This document shows positions 27,542 to 36,323 of a stretch of DNA of 42,606 bases, one piece after another. Both the position numbers and the translations under genes were made by a program. The notes under the pieces are model-generated. The model was not told the DNA's origin. It worked only from the letters and a program-made list of their open reading frames with translations, and searched no databases. Position 1 is the first letter of the stretch; each line of letters starts with the position of its first letter. Source of the DNA: Balneolaceae bacterium UBA7797 (lineage in GTDB: Bacteria > Bacteroidota > Rhodothermia > Balneolales > Balneolaceae); the NCBI GenBank assembly GCA_002480645.1, contig DLCN01000010.1, positions 1 to 42,606 on the forward strand, given 5' to 3'.

Positions 27542-27870
27542 GCATATCCATTTAATAAAGGGAAATCAACAGAGAATGGCGCACATCAAAAATAAATCCC
27601 TATCTGGTAAAGACGGGCCCGAAATACTCTTAGAAATACCTATTCCCTAACTTTAAAAGAATATGATCAAATAAAGCAGAATAATAAGTACCGGGAGTGA
27701 AAACACCAGGTTACTTTTCCAATATGCAGATCGCTCACCCATAATGCTCGTTGATTTATCTAAAATTCTTACCTATTGGTTCATTACATGTTCCCTGTTG
27801 ATTAAGTACTTAGAAAAAATCATACCAAACACCGCATGACTATGCGAAGAGAACGAAAAATTCGGAGTCA
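27542..27870. other. 329-base spacer between yifB and priA
   Basis: Besides the small minus-strand reading frame at 27653-27742, it contains a weak 5-bp hairpin (CGCAT/ATGCG at 27834-27847). I see no terminator strong enough to separate yifB from priA. Confidence 0.4.
27653..27742 (-). CDS. possible 29-residue single-pass membrane peptide
   Basis: Starting from ATG at 27742, the frame gives MGERSAYWKSNLVFSLPVLI followed by a hydrophobic Ile/Leu/Phe run and a TAA stop. The layout, a charged N-terminus with YWKSNL and one transmembrane helix, is what a real membrane microprotein looks like and recalls the start of DUF4212-type small symporter subunits. There is no strong ribosome site, so chance cannot be excluded. 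Confidence 0.3.
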   Translation of the reverse strand: MGERSAYWKSNLVFSLPVLIILLYLIIFF

Positions 27871-29412
27871 TTATCCCAACCAGCCTTCGCGATCCAGGCT
27901 GCGGTACTGAATAGCTTCCGCAATGTGGTGCGACTGAATGTTTTCAGAATGGTCGAGATCGGCAATAGTGCGTCCAACCTTCAGGATTCTATCATAAGCT
28001 CTGGCAGATAGCCCAAGTGTGGTGATCGCTTTTTTCAGGATCTCAGAACTGGTTTCATCCAATTGACAAACCTTCCTGACCTGTCGGGTGTTCATCTGTG
28101 CATTACTGTACACTCCTTTCACTCCCAGAAAACGCTGAGTCTGAATTTTTCGGGCTTCTACCACACGTTCTCTAATATCGTGTGAGGATTCCCCTTTGGC
28201 TTTACCAGACAGTTCCTCATAACTCACTTTATTTACCTCGATATGCAGGTCGATACGATCGAGCAGCGGCCCACTGATCTTACTCAGATATCGCTGCATC
28301 TGCATATTCGATGTTCCATTTCCTTCGTTCGGATCGTACCAGTCTCCCGATGGAGACGGATTCATGGAGGCAACCAACATTACCCTGCTCGGGTAGGTAA
28401 CACTCATCCGCGCGCGTGAAATCGAAACAAAACCATCTTCCAGGGGCTGACGCATCACCTCAAGTGCACTTCGTTTAAATTCAGGTAATTCATCCAGAAA
28501 TAATACTCCATTATGCGCCATGGATATCTCACCCGGCATAGGGATGCCACCACCGCCAACCAGAGCCACATCCGAAACTGTATGATGAGGAGCTCTGAAT
28601 GGCCGGGATGTGATCAATGCTTCTCCCGCTTTCATCAACCCTGATACCGAGTGGATCTTCGTGGTTTCTAGTGCTTCATCCAGCGATAACGGTGGTAAAA
28701 TGGTGGGAATTCGTCGGGCCATCATCGTTTTTCCTGAACCCGGAGGGCCCACCATCACAACATTATGGCTACCGGCGGCTGCAATTTCCAGTGCACGCTT
28801 CACATTCTCCTGCCCGCGAACATCACTGAAATCCAACAGGTTTCCCTTATTCTCAAGATCAAAAACCTGCTTTACATCGATGTGGTGCGGCTCCATAGAT
28901 CCACGATTCTCCAGCCAGTCTTTTACTTCATTCAGATGTTCGAAAGGAAATACTTCAATTCCCTCTACCACAGCAGCTTCCGATCCGTTTTCTTTGGGAA
29001 CAACCAGATATTTAAAACCTTCTTTGCGGGCTTCCACTGCAATTGGAAGCACTCCTTTCACCGGACGTATTTGCCCATCCAGCGCAAGTTCACCGAGCAT
29101 CACGGTATCATCCAGTTTTTCGGTGTGTAACTGCCCCGACATTCTCAATAAACCAATGGCAATAGGCAGATCAAAGGCGTTTCCTTCTTTTGGTAGATCG
29201 GCTGGTGCCAGATTCACCGTAATTCTGCCCAATGGATAATAAGAACCTGTATTCCTAATGGCCGCTTCCACCCGGTCCCGGGATTCTGAAACTGCCCGGT
29301 CCGGCAATCCTACCAAAAAGAATTTTACCATTCCGTTGGTGTGATGGGTCTCGACATCAATTATTCTGGCATCAACACCGACCGTGGACGCACAATAAAC
29401 TCTGGCTAACAT
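27871..29412 (-). CDS. YifB/ComM family Mg-chelatase-like AAA+ ATPase
   Basis: Hexameric AAA+ protein; ComM of naturally competent bacteria is a branch-migration helicase that helps integrate incoming DNA. The 513 residues have the N-terminal lon-protease-like domain (VYCASTVGVDARIIDVETH, VNLAPADLPKEG), a Walker A GPPGSGKTMMARR and the Mg-chelatase features PFRAPHHTVSD and a conserved FLDELPEF. The length is normal. It is divergent from the DUF4342 gene and heads the long minus-strand run that includes priA. Confidence 0.93.
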   Translation of the reverse strand: MLARVYCASTVGVDARIIDVETHHTNGMVKFFLVGLPDRAVSESRDRVEAAIRNTGSYYPLGRITVNLAPADLPKEGNAFDLPIAIGLLRMSGQLHTEKLDDTVMLGELALDGQIRPVKGVLPIAVEARKEGFKYLVVPKENGSEAAVVEGIEVFPFEHLNEVKDWLENRGSMEPHHIDVKQVFDLENKGNLLDFSDVRGQENVKRALEIAAAGSHNVVMVGPPGSGKTMMARRIPTILPPLSLDEALETTKIHSVSGLMKAGEALITSRPFRAPHHTVSDVALVGGGGIPMPGEISMAHNGVLFLDELPEFKRSALEVMRQPLEDGFVSISRARMSVTYPSRVMLVASMNPSPSGDWYDPNEGNGTSNMQMQRYLSKISGPLLDRIDLHIEVNKVSYEELSGKAKGESSHDIRERVVEARKIQTQRFLGVKGVYSNAQMNTRQVRKVCQLDETSSEILKKAITTLGLSARAYDRILKVGRTIADLDHSENIQSHHIAEAIQYRSLDREGWLG

Positions 29413-29499
29413 ATAATATTGAATCTTTTTAGTTTTCTTTACGTGTAAGACGGGAGTGGAGGATACTCCTTACAAAAAATTTCATAAATCGCACATATC

Positions 29500-29940
29500 A
29501 TGAAAACTGAAGACGCAAAAGACAAAGCAAAACGCATTTTTGAAGAAGTGCAGGGTGGCGTTAATGAGGTGATCGCTAAGATCAGAGAATTTATTAAAGA
29601 AGGAAGTGCCCGTCGTCTTATCATCAAGAATAAAGAGGGAGAGGTGGTTTTTCAGACCCAACTGGCTTTTGGGGTAAGCGGAGCTGCGTTGATTGGTGCC
29701 ATGGCACCTGTTATTTCAGCTATTGGGATGTTTGCCATGTTCATCAACGATTATCAGATCTTAGTTGAACGGGAATTGGATGAGGACGAAGAAGATGAAT
29801 ATTCGGTAGATGCCGAGATCATTGAGATCACCGAAGAGGATGAAGAAAGCGAGTCAGAAGAAGAGCCAAAAGCCGAAAAAAGTGACTCTGATGATCCCGA
29901 AGAAAAAGAAGAGAAAACCGTAGGTAAGAAAAAGAAATAG
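29500..29940 (+). CDS. DUF4342 domain protein with acidic/Lys-rich tail
   Basis: Residues 1-90 match DUF4342: an N-terminal helix, then IKEGSARRLIIKNKEGEVVF and a hydrophobic segment (about 50-80) that could sit in or against a membrane. From about 90 to 146 the chain is almost only Glu, Asp, Ser and Lys, so it is probably disordered. The function of DUF4342 is not known to me. The start is ATG at 29500. The CPBP protease follows after 22 bases, so the two are probably one unit. Confidence 0.75.
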   Translation: MKTEDAKDKAKRIFEEVQGGVNEVIAKIREFIKEGSARRLIIKNKEGEVVFQTQLAFGVSGAALIGAMAPVISAIGMFAMFINDYQILVERELDEDEEDEYSVDAEIIEITEEDEESESEEEPKAEKSDSDDPEEKEEKTVGKKKK

Positions 29941-29962
29941 TCGCTTTTCTACCTGATTCTTT

Positions 29963-30685
29963 ATGATCGGAATTATGTTTTTAACAGGAGTCTCTTGGCT
30001 CCTGTTTTGGTTTATTTTTAAAAAAAATCTTTTCCAATTTTGGTTTTCTAACCTTCAGCTAAGAACCACAGATGCATTAATTGGTGCATGCATTGCACTA
30101 TTAGCATTCGCCATTCCTCTGGTTTTAAAAAGTATTATTTATTCGATCGATTGGCACTATAATCAAGGGGCAGATGCACGTTCTCTGTTCAGTGCTCTCT
30201 TCTTCTACTTCAAATCGATCATGTTTGAGGAGTTAATTTTTAGAGGAGTTATTCTTACTCTTTTGGCCGGCTTCACCAGGAACAAAGTGGCTGTGATCAT
30301 TAGCGCTATTGTTTTCGGGATATACCACTGGTTTTCATATGGTATGTTTGGTTCCGGTTTAATCCCAATGATCTATGTTTTCTTACTCACCGGAGGCATG
30401 GGGTTCGTATGGGCTTACATTTACCTCAAGACAAACTCAATTGTGATGCCGGCAGTAATTCATCTTCTATGGAATTTCCAATCTAGTTTATTTTTAGACT
30501 ACCAGCCATTTGGACAACTTCTGTTTGAGCTCACTTCGGCTGCTGAATATTCCGAACTTTTTGATTTTGCAATAATGACCGGAGGTAAGCTCATGTCCAT
30601 CCTCATTATGTTTGGATTATTTCAGTTTTATATCAGAAACAAAAAAAGAGCTGATCTATATGAATCAGCTCTTTTACCATTATAA
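29963..30685 (+). CDS. CPBP-family intramembrane glutamic protease (Abi/Rce1-like)
   Basis: About six to seven membrane helices in 240 residues carry the CPBP catalytic motifs: E89-E90-xxx-R94 (EELIFRG), H122 in YHWF and H167-xxx-N171. The family includes CAAX prenyl-protease relatives and bacteriocin self-immunity proteins; the substrate here is unknown. The start is ATG at 29963, without a clear ribosome site (another ATG lies 12 bases on). The last about 14 codons overlap a bidirectional terminator hairpin. Confidence 0.85.
   Translation: MIGIMFLTGVSWLLFWFIFKKNLFQFWFSNLQLRTTDALIGACIALLAFAIPLVLKSIIYSIDWHYNQGADARSLFSALFFYFKSIMFEELIFRGVILTLLAGFTRNKVAVIISAIVFGIYHWFSYGMFGSGLIPMIYVFLLTGGMGFVWAYIYLKTNSIVMPAVIHLLWNFQSSLFLDYQPFGQLLFELTSAAEYSELFDFAIMTGGKLMSILIMFGLFQFYIRNKKRADLYESALLPL
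30641..30675 (-). terminator. terminator of trxB inside the 3' end of the CPBP gene
   Basis: A perfect 12-bp stem (30644-30655 with 30664-30675) has an 8-base loop. The minus strand reads a T-run of about seven after it, so it terminates trxB transcription. On the plus strand it is followed by TTTTACC, a weaker tail, and it lies inside the CPBP reading frame. Confidence 0.85.
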
Positions 30686-30701
30686 TTTGATGAACTAAAA
30701 G

Positions 30702-31676
30702 TTACTGCCAATGCTCCTCGGCAATTACTTCTTCGCTCAGATCGCCCAGGTAGTGTTCGGCATCAAGTGCGGCTTTACATCCTGAACCGGCAGCAGTGAT
30801 CGCTTGTCGGTAGGTAGCATCCATGGCGTCTCCACAGGCAAATACACCCGGCAGATCGGTTTTGGAAGACTGACCTTTGGTTTGAATGTATCCGACATCA
30901 TCCATCTCAAGCACTCCTTTGAACAAGTCGGTATTTGGTTTGTGACCGATCGCAACAAACACTCCGGTAACATCTTCCAATACGGTAGATTCTCCGGTCT
31001 TTCTGTTTTTGATCTTCACTCCTTCTACCACATTATCGCCGAGAACTTCTTCAACTTCGCTGTCCCACATGAATTCGATCTTTTCGTTTTTAAAAGCACG
31101 ATCCTGCATGGTCTTTGAAGCGCGGAGTTCGTCGCGACGATGTACCACTGTTACTTTGCTTGCAAATTTAGTCAGGAAAGTCGCTTCCTCCATTGCGGTA
31201 TCGCCACCACCTACAATAATTACATGTTGATTACGAAAAAATGCTCCATCACACGTAGCACAGGCAGATACACCTTTACCCCGTAAACGGGTTTCGCTTT
31301 CCAGTCCCAGCCACATTGCTGATGCACCGGTTGAGATAATGATCGCGTGAGCTTTGATATCGGTGGAATCATCCACTTTCAATTTATATGGCCGTTCGCT
31401 GAAATCGATATCCGTTACCATTCCGTAACGAACATCAGCGCCAAATTTGGTAGCCTGCTCTTTAAAGTCCATCATCATCTGTGGACCCATCACTCCGCTC
31501 GGGTATCCCGGGAAGTTTTCTACATCGGTAGTGGTCATTAATTGTCCGCCTGGTTCTGGTCCTTCAAATACTATTGGACTCAGATCGGCTCTGGCTGCAT
31601 ATAATGCCGCCGTTAAACCGGCAGGACCGCTTCCTACAATAACAACTTTAAACGTTTTGCCTGCAATATCTTTCAT
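30702..31676 (-). CDS. trxB: thioredoxin-disulfide reductase
   Basis: FAD-dependent, NADPH-using enzyme that reduces thioredoxin. The FAD motif GSGPAGLTAALYAARA is at residues 15-30. The redox pair is C139-A-T-C142 in ACATCDGAF, and the NADPH motif is VIIVGGGDTAMEEA. The 324-residue length is normal and the start is ATG. It ends in a strong terminator and stands alone. Confidence 0.96.
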   Translation of the reverse strand: MKDIAGKTFKVVIVGSGPAGLTAALYAARADLSPIVFEGPEPGGQLMTTTDVENFPGYPSGVMGPQMMMDFKEQATKFGADVRYGMVTDIDFSERPYKLKVDDSTDIKAHAIIISTGASAMWLGLESETRLRGKGVSACATCDGAFFRNQHVIIVGGGDTAMEEATFLTKFASKVTVVHRRDELRASKTMQDRAFKNEKIEFMWDSEVEEVLGDNVVEGVKIKNRKTGESTVLEDVTGVFVAIGHKPNTDLFKGVLEMDDVGYIQTKGQSSKTDLPGVFACGDAMDATYRQAITAAGSGCKAALDAEHYLGDLSEEVIAEEHWQ

Positions 31677-31827
31677 AATAATTCCCTTTAATTTTTAAGT
31701 GCTCAAAGATAGCAATCCCAATGGATATTATGGGTCGAATCTGTCTATAACTATTATTGATGTTAGCTTAGTTTTTTTGTCTTCCCGATCTTTAAAAGGG
31801 AGGTACGATCCTGCACTATCTCCTGCT

Positions 31828-32580
31828 CTAAAAACTGCATACCGGAGTGAATGTGCGGGGATCAGTCTCGAAGGGTGCATAAGCTAGTTCTTCAGTAGCA
31901 ACCTGATTGCTGATCGATACCTGAAGCGTATCCCCGCTAAAACCGGCAACAACAGAAAGTGTATCCGTTGAGGAATGCGCGATGGACGCCATTGGATAGA
32001 GCCTGAATTTATTATAGTCTGCAGTCAATACTTTTAATTCCGTATTCAGAAAACAGGTTGATTCTTCTTCAGTGATGGTAACTGTTTCTGTTTCAACAGT
32101 CATATACTCAATACGATCCTCATCAGTAAGTTTCCAATACCCCAGCAACTCTTCATTCATACATCTCGGAGTATCTTCCGGAAAGGTTCCTTCCGTATAC
32201 ATCCTGTATTTAAGTACTTTGGAATCGGGATCGCCAATATCCCGAACATGCAGACGCGATTCACTTCTTGAAAATGCATATACCTTATTCTCTTCAGAAG
32301 TTCCATCGTTCAAAACATAGAAACCATTACCGTCAATTCGCTCGATGGAGTAGCTGTGCTGGGTGTAACAACCGGCCGAACCGTCTTTAAATCTGAAAGT
32401 CACTTCATCCTGCGTAATAGTGAGATATGTGTAATCCCCACTGCCATGATAAAATTCCCAGTTTCCTTCATACTCACCCTCGTATTCATTGCCCGTTAGT
32501 TCAACATCTTCACAGGAAATACCGGTTAGCAGGATAGCTGATACTGTTAATAAAAAAATTGTATTGGTGCGTACATTCAT
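31828..32580 (-). CDS. hypothetical lipoprotein
   Basis: Unrecognised. The N-terminus is a lipoprotein signal ending in TGISC (Cys about residue 23), then an acidic stretch (GNEYEGEYEGNWEF). The rest looks like a beta-rich globular domain with two related halves that each include a D/E-rich threonine-containing strand (TYLTITQDEVTF, YMTVETETVTI). This suggests a lipocalin-like or internally duplicated beta-barrel. The start is ATG. No neighbour suggests a role. Confidence 0.65.
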   Translation of the reverse strand: MNVRTNTIFLLTVSAILLTGISCEDVELTGNEYEGEYEGNWEFYHGSGDYTYLTITQDEVTFRFKDGSAGCYTQHSYSIERIDGNGFYVLNDGTSEENKVYAFSRSESRLHVRDIGDPDSKVLKYRMYTEGTFPEDTPRCMNEELLGYWKLTDEDRIEYMTVETETVTITEEESTCFLNTELKVLTADYNKFRLYPMASIAHSSTDTLSVVAGFSGDTLQVSISNQVATEELAYAPFETDPRTFTPVCSF

Positions 32581-32844
32581 AATTACCCCTCATTATTACC
32601 CAATAATAATGCATTGAACACAAAAAATCGCTGTTTAACCGAATCTCTAATATTAGCAGTCACTTTAAAAAATTCACCTATTCTTTACTTTTTAAATCTA
32701 CTTTTACCGCTGCAATTCCCGAGAACGGGATTTTGCATTATTATTATTGAAATAAAACACTGGCAAACACGGCTTTACAAAAAAGCGCTACCAGTATTAT
32801 TTGTCTAAATGTTCTATTTCGTTATGTTGCAGTAAACAAAAGTT

Positions 32845-32849
32845 GGAGG
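32845..32849 (+). promoter_or_regulatory. ribosome binding site deciding the TTG start of pntA
   Basis: GGAGG lies six bases before the TTG at 32856. It is the strongest ribosome site seen in this window and supports a TTG start. Confidence 0.8.
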
Positions 32850-32855
32850 TAAAAA

Positions 32856-33977
32856 TTGATTATAGCTGTTCCAAAAGAAACTGCTGAGAATGAGCATCGG
32901 GTGGCGTTGTCGCCAGATGTCGCCGCTCAGTTAATAAAAAAAGAATTAGAGGTTTGGATCGAGAAAGACGCCGGCTTAGGCGCAAATTTTCTTGATTCTC
33001 ATTATGAGGAAAAGGGGGCAACGGTTAAAACGAACCGTGACGAACTCTTCGAAAAAGCAGATTTGATTCTTGCTGTACAAACACCCGCCGAAGCGGAACT
33101 CAAAAAAATGAAAAAAGGAGCTACCCTGGTTTCTTTCCTGTGGGCTCTTCAACACAAAGAGTTGGTTGAATTCCTGAAAGATGCCGGAATAAGTGCACTG
33201 GGGATGGATGCCATTCCACGTATTTCCAGAGCACAAAATATGGATGCTCTCTCATCAATGAGTTCCATCGCCGGTTATAAAGCATCACTGATCGCTGCCA
33301 ACAATCTGGATAAATATTTCCCGATGATGATGACCGCAGCCGGTACGATCCCACCATCTAAGGCATTGATCCTGGGTGCTGGCGTTGCCGGACTTCAGGC
33401 GATCGCAACTTGCCGAAAACTCGGTGCTGTAGTAGAAGCTTACGACGTTCGGCCTGTAGTTAAAGAACAGGTGGAAAGTCTCGGTGCCAAGTTTGTGGAA
33501 GTACCGCTCGACGATACCGACACAGAAACCAAAGGTGGTTATGCGAAAGAATTATCGCAAAGTAGCCAGGATAAGCAGAAACAGGTGATTCATGATCATG
33601 CTAAAAAAGCAGATATCATTATCACTACTGCATTGATCCCCGGGCGACCGGCTCCGCTGCTCATCACCAAAGAAATGGTGGCCGATATGAAGGCCGGTTC
33701 TGTTGTTGTAGACCTTGCAGCTGAAAATGGCGGAAACTGCGAATTGACCAAAGCCGGTGAAACCGTGATCGAGAACGAAGTTAAGATCATTGGTCCGGTG
33801 AATTTACCAAGTCAGTTGGCAAATCACGCCAGTGTATTGTATTCAAAAAATATGCAGGCTCTGCTGAATCTGTTGATCAAAGACGGCGAGCTGAACTTTG
33901 ATTTTGAGGATGAGATCATCCTGAATACAACCATCACCCATCAGGGCGAGATCATCTCACCGATGCTTAAAGGATAA
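32856..33977 (+). CDS. pntA: NAD(P) transhydrogenase subunit alpha, NAD-binding part (alpha1)
   Basis: First of three genes for the proton-translocating transhydrogenase, which uses the proton gradient to make NADPH from NADH. The 373 residues hold the alanine-dehydrogenase/PntA N-terminal fold (IIAVPKETAENEHRVALSPD) and the NAD motif GAGVAGLQAIATCRKLG. The membrane part is absent, so the alpha subunit is split. The start is TTG, supported by GGAGG six bases upstream. It is followed by alpha2 and beta. Confidence 0.95.
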   Translation: MIIAVPKETAENEHRVALSPDVAAQLIKKELEVWIEKDAGLGANFLDSHYEEKGATVKTNRDELFEKADLILAVQTPAEAELKKMKKGATLVSFLWALQHKELVEFLKDAGISALGMDAIPRISRAQNMDALSSMSSIAGYKASLIAANNLDKYFPMMMTAAGTIPPSKALILGAGVAGLQAIATCRKLGAVVEAYDVRPVVKEQVESLGAKFVEVPLDDTDTETKGGYAKELSQSSQDKQKQVIHDHAKKADIIITTALIPGRPAPLLITKEMVADMKAGSVVVDLAAENGGNCELTKAGETVIENEVKIIGPVNLPSQLANHASVLYSKNMQALLNLLIKDGELNFDFEDEIILNTTITHQGEIISPMLKG

Positions 33978-34046
33978 TTTTAACGGGCTACTGACGGGTT
34001 CTGCGAATTATTCTGGATCAGGTCGGTGGTTCATAAATCATAAACT

Positions 34047-34337
34047 ATGTCTGCTTTAATATTTTCATTATTCATATTTGTTCTGGCCTCGTTCATAGGC
34101 TTTGAACTGATTGCGAAAGTACCGCCTACATTGCATACACCACTTATGAGTGGTGCTAATGCCATTTCGGGGATCACCATTGTAGGGGCGCTTATAGTAG
34201 CCGGAAGCACCGGCTCGGAATTTGGTAAATGGATCGGATTTGTCGCCATCATATTCGCAACCATTAACGTGGTTGGCGGTTTCATGGTTACCGACCGTAT
34301 GCTTGAAATGTTCAAGAAAAAGGAGGATGACAAATGA
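34047..34337 (+). CDS. NAD(P) transhydrogenase subunit alpha, membrane part (alpha2)
   Basis: The 96-residue protein has three hydrophobic helices, matching the PntA C-terminal membrane domain (HTPLMSGANAISGITIVGAL). Its last four bases overlap the pntB start as ATGA, so translation is coupled. Confidence 0.92.
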   Translation: MSALIFSLFIFVLASFIGFELIAKVPPTLHTPLMSGANAISGITIVGALIVAGSTGSEFGKWIGFVAIIFATINVVGGFMVTDRMLEMFKKKEDDK

Positions 34338-35752
34338 CCCAGTTTTTACCAGAATCTGTCCTCGCATGGCTACCGGATGCTATTCAATTACTCTATCTGG
34401 TGGCAACCGCCTTCTTTATAAGAGGGATCAAATTACTAAACTCTCCTGCTACGGCCCGGAAAGGGAATCAACTTGCGGCAATCGGTATGCTGATCGGGAT
34501 GGTTGTTACTTTATTCGACAAACACATTGTTTCATTTGAACTGATCGTTGCCGGTCTTGTGATCGGTGGACTTGTCGGAGCCGTGGCTGCTAAGAAAGTA
34601 GCCATGACCGCTATGCCCGAAATGGTTGCGATTTTTAACGGTTTCGGTGGTGCGGCTTCTGCACTGGTAGCCTGGGGCGAATTTGCCCGCACGCCGGATG
34701 TTACCTCCTTCGATACAACCGGTCTTATCACCATTGGTCTCAGTATCTTTATTGGTGCCCTTACCTTTACCGGTAGCTTTATTGCCTTCGGTAAATTAAA
34801 AGGTTTTATCTCGGGTGGAGCTATCACCTTCCCCGGTTTAAATATCATTAATATCGGGTCTATGATCGCCATGCTGGTATTGATCGGAATATTTGCTTTC
34901 GACCCGACTAACATGACCATCTTCTGGATCATCATGGGGGTTTCACTGTTAATCGGTGTCACTTCAGTAATTCCGATCGGTGGTGCCGATATGCCGGTAG
35001 TAATTTCCTTGCTGAACTCTTACTCAGGTATTGCGGCTTCTATGGCTGGTTTTGTTCTACAAAACAATCTGCTGATCGTATCCGGTGCATTAGTTGGTGC
35101 TGCAGGTCTTATCCTCACCAACATTATGTGTAAAGCCATGAACCGTTCTCTCACTAACGTGATCTTTGGTTCGTTTGGTGGTGATGGTGCCGGTGGCGGA
35201 TCAGGTGCCGGTGGCGACAAAACGGTTCGGGAAACTTCTGCTGAGGATCTCGCCATTCAGATCGCTTATGCTTCAAAAGTTGTGATCGTTCCCGGTTACG
35301 GCCTTGCTGTTGCTCAGGCACAGCACGTGGTAAAAGAAGTAGCAGCAAAACTGGAAAGCCGTGGTGTACAGGTTAAATATGGTATCCATCCGGTTGCAGG
35401 ACGTATGCCGGGCCACATGAATGTGTTGCTGGCTGAAGCCGACGTTCCTTACGATCAACTCAAGGATATGGATGAGATCAATCCGGAATTCGCTTCTACT
35501 GATGTTGTACTCATCATTGGTGCGAACGATGTTGTGAATCCATTGGCCAAAACAGATCCGGGCGGGCCTATTTACGGCATGCCTATCCTTAATGTGGATG
35601 AAGCAAAACGTACGATTGTATTTAAACGCTCATTGAGTGTGGGATATGCTGGTATTGATAACCCATTATTCTATGCAGAGAAAAATCAAATGTTCTTCGG
35701 CGATGCAAAGAAAAGCTTGCAAGCATTGAACGAAGCATTGAACGACGTTTAA
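34334..35752 (+). CDS. pntB: NAD(P) transhydrogenase subunit beta
   Basis: The 472 residues have an N-terminal membrane half of about nine helices and a C-terminal NADP-binding domain (VIVPGYGLAVAQAQH, KYGIHPVAGRMPGHMNVLLAEA). The start ATG overlaps the alpha2 stop as ATGA. It ends the operon at a strong terminator. The operon supplies NADPH, which would serve TrxB and antioxidant enzymes nearby. Confidence 0.96.
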   Translation: MTQFLPESVLAWLPDAIQLLYLVATAFFIRGIKLLNSPATARKGNQLAAIGMLIGMVVTLFDKHIVSFELIVAGLVIGGLVGAVAAKKVAMTAMPEMVAIFNGFGGAASALVAWGEFARTPDVTSFDTTGLITIGLSIFIGALTFTGSFIAFGKLKGFISGGAITFPGLNIINIGSMIAMLVLIGIFAFDPTNMTIFWIIMGVSLLIGVTSVIPIGGADMPVVISLLNSYSGIAASMAGFVLQNNLLIVSGALVGAAGLILTNIMCKAMNRSLTNVIFGSFGGDGAGGGSGAGGDKTVRETSAEDLAIQIAYASKVVIVPGYGLAVAQAQHVVKEVAAKLESRGVQVKYGIHPVAGRMPGHMNVLLAEADVPYDQLKDMDEINPEFASTDVVLIIGANDVVNPLAKTDPGGPIYGMPILNVDEAKRTIVFKRSLSVGYAGIDNPLFYAEKNQMFFGDAKKSLQALNEALNDV

Positions 35753-35780
35753 TTTACTCGTACAAACTCGTATTTTCAGA

Positions 35781-35811
35781 AGCGCTGGTCAGATTGATCA
35801 GCGCTTTTTTT
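35781..35811 (+). terminator. terminator of the pnt operon
   Basis: An 11-bp stem (35781-35791 with 35795-35805; one G-T pair) has a 3-base loop and is followed by seven T's. It is textbook in form. Confidence 0.92.
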
Positions 35812-35829
35812 AATTCATGATTTTTTCAG

Positions 35830-36321
35830 ATGACCAGATCGCCATTACTTCTGTTTTCCTTCTTATTGATTTCCTCTTTGCTGTTTACTTCAGGATGTAA
35901 GAATAAATGTGACGGCCCGAACCTTAATGTCAATTCGGAGCAATTGGCCATCGATATTGCCATCATTGACGATTATTTAACTGAGAATAACATCGAAGCC
36001 ACTGAGCACCCATCCGGACTCCGATACACGATCACCCGTCAGGGAGACGGAAACAGCCCCAATGCCTGCGACAGAATAGCCATCGCTTACACCGGTAAAA
36101 CATTGGATGGAACCATCTTTGATGAAAGTAAGGATCCGGTTTCTTTTGGTCTTACCTCCTTAATTACCGGCTGGCAGATCGGACTTCCCTTACTCAAAGA
36201 AGGTGGCCGAATCACCTTGTATATCCCCTCGGTGTATGCATACGGAGCATCCGGTGCAGGCAGTGATATTGGCCCGAATGAAAGTCTGATCTTCGAGATC
36301 TATCTGCTACGCGTACTTTGA
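35830..36321 (+). CDS. lipoprotein FKBP-type peptidyl-prolyl isomerase
   Basis: A signal peptide ending in FTSGC marks a lipoprotein. The last about 100 residues are an FKBP domain (SGLRYTITRQGDG, AYTGKTLDGTIFDESKDP, GWQIGLPLLKEGGRITLYIPS, YGASGA). Probably a periplasmic folding helper. The start is ATG. Its stop lies two bases from the convergent oxyR stop, and no terminator is visible between them. Confidence 0.9.
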   Translation: MTRSPLLLFSFLLISSLLFTSGCKNKCDGPNLNVNSEQLAIDIAIIDDYLTENNIEATEHPSGLRYTITRQGDGNSPNACDRIAIAYTGKTLDGTIFDESKDPVSFGLTSLITGWQIGLPLLKEGGRITLYIPSVYAYGASGAGSDIGPNESLIFEIYLLRVL

Positions 36322-36323
36322 TC

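Noticed and set aside
28610..29239. 209-residue plus-strand open frame
   Set aside because: It is antisense to the well-supported YifB gene and is low-complexity Ser/Pro-rich sequence typical of a shadow frame.
31720..31760. GGGTCGAATCT resembling a tRNA T-loop
   Set aside because: No T-stem, acceptor stem or cloverleaf can be formed around it.
32614..32808. 64-residue plus-strand open frame before pntA
   Set aside because: No ribosome site, no recognisable domain and AT-rich low-complexity sequence; likely chance.
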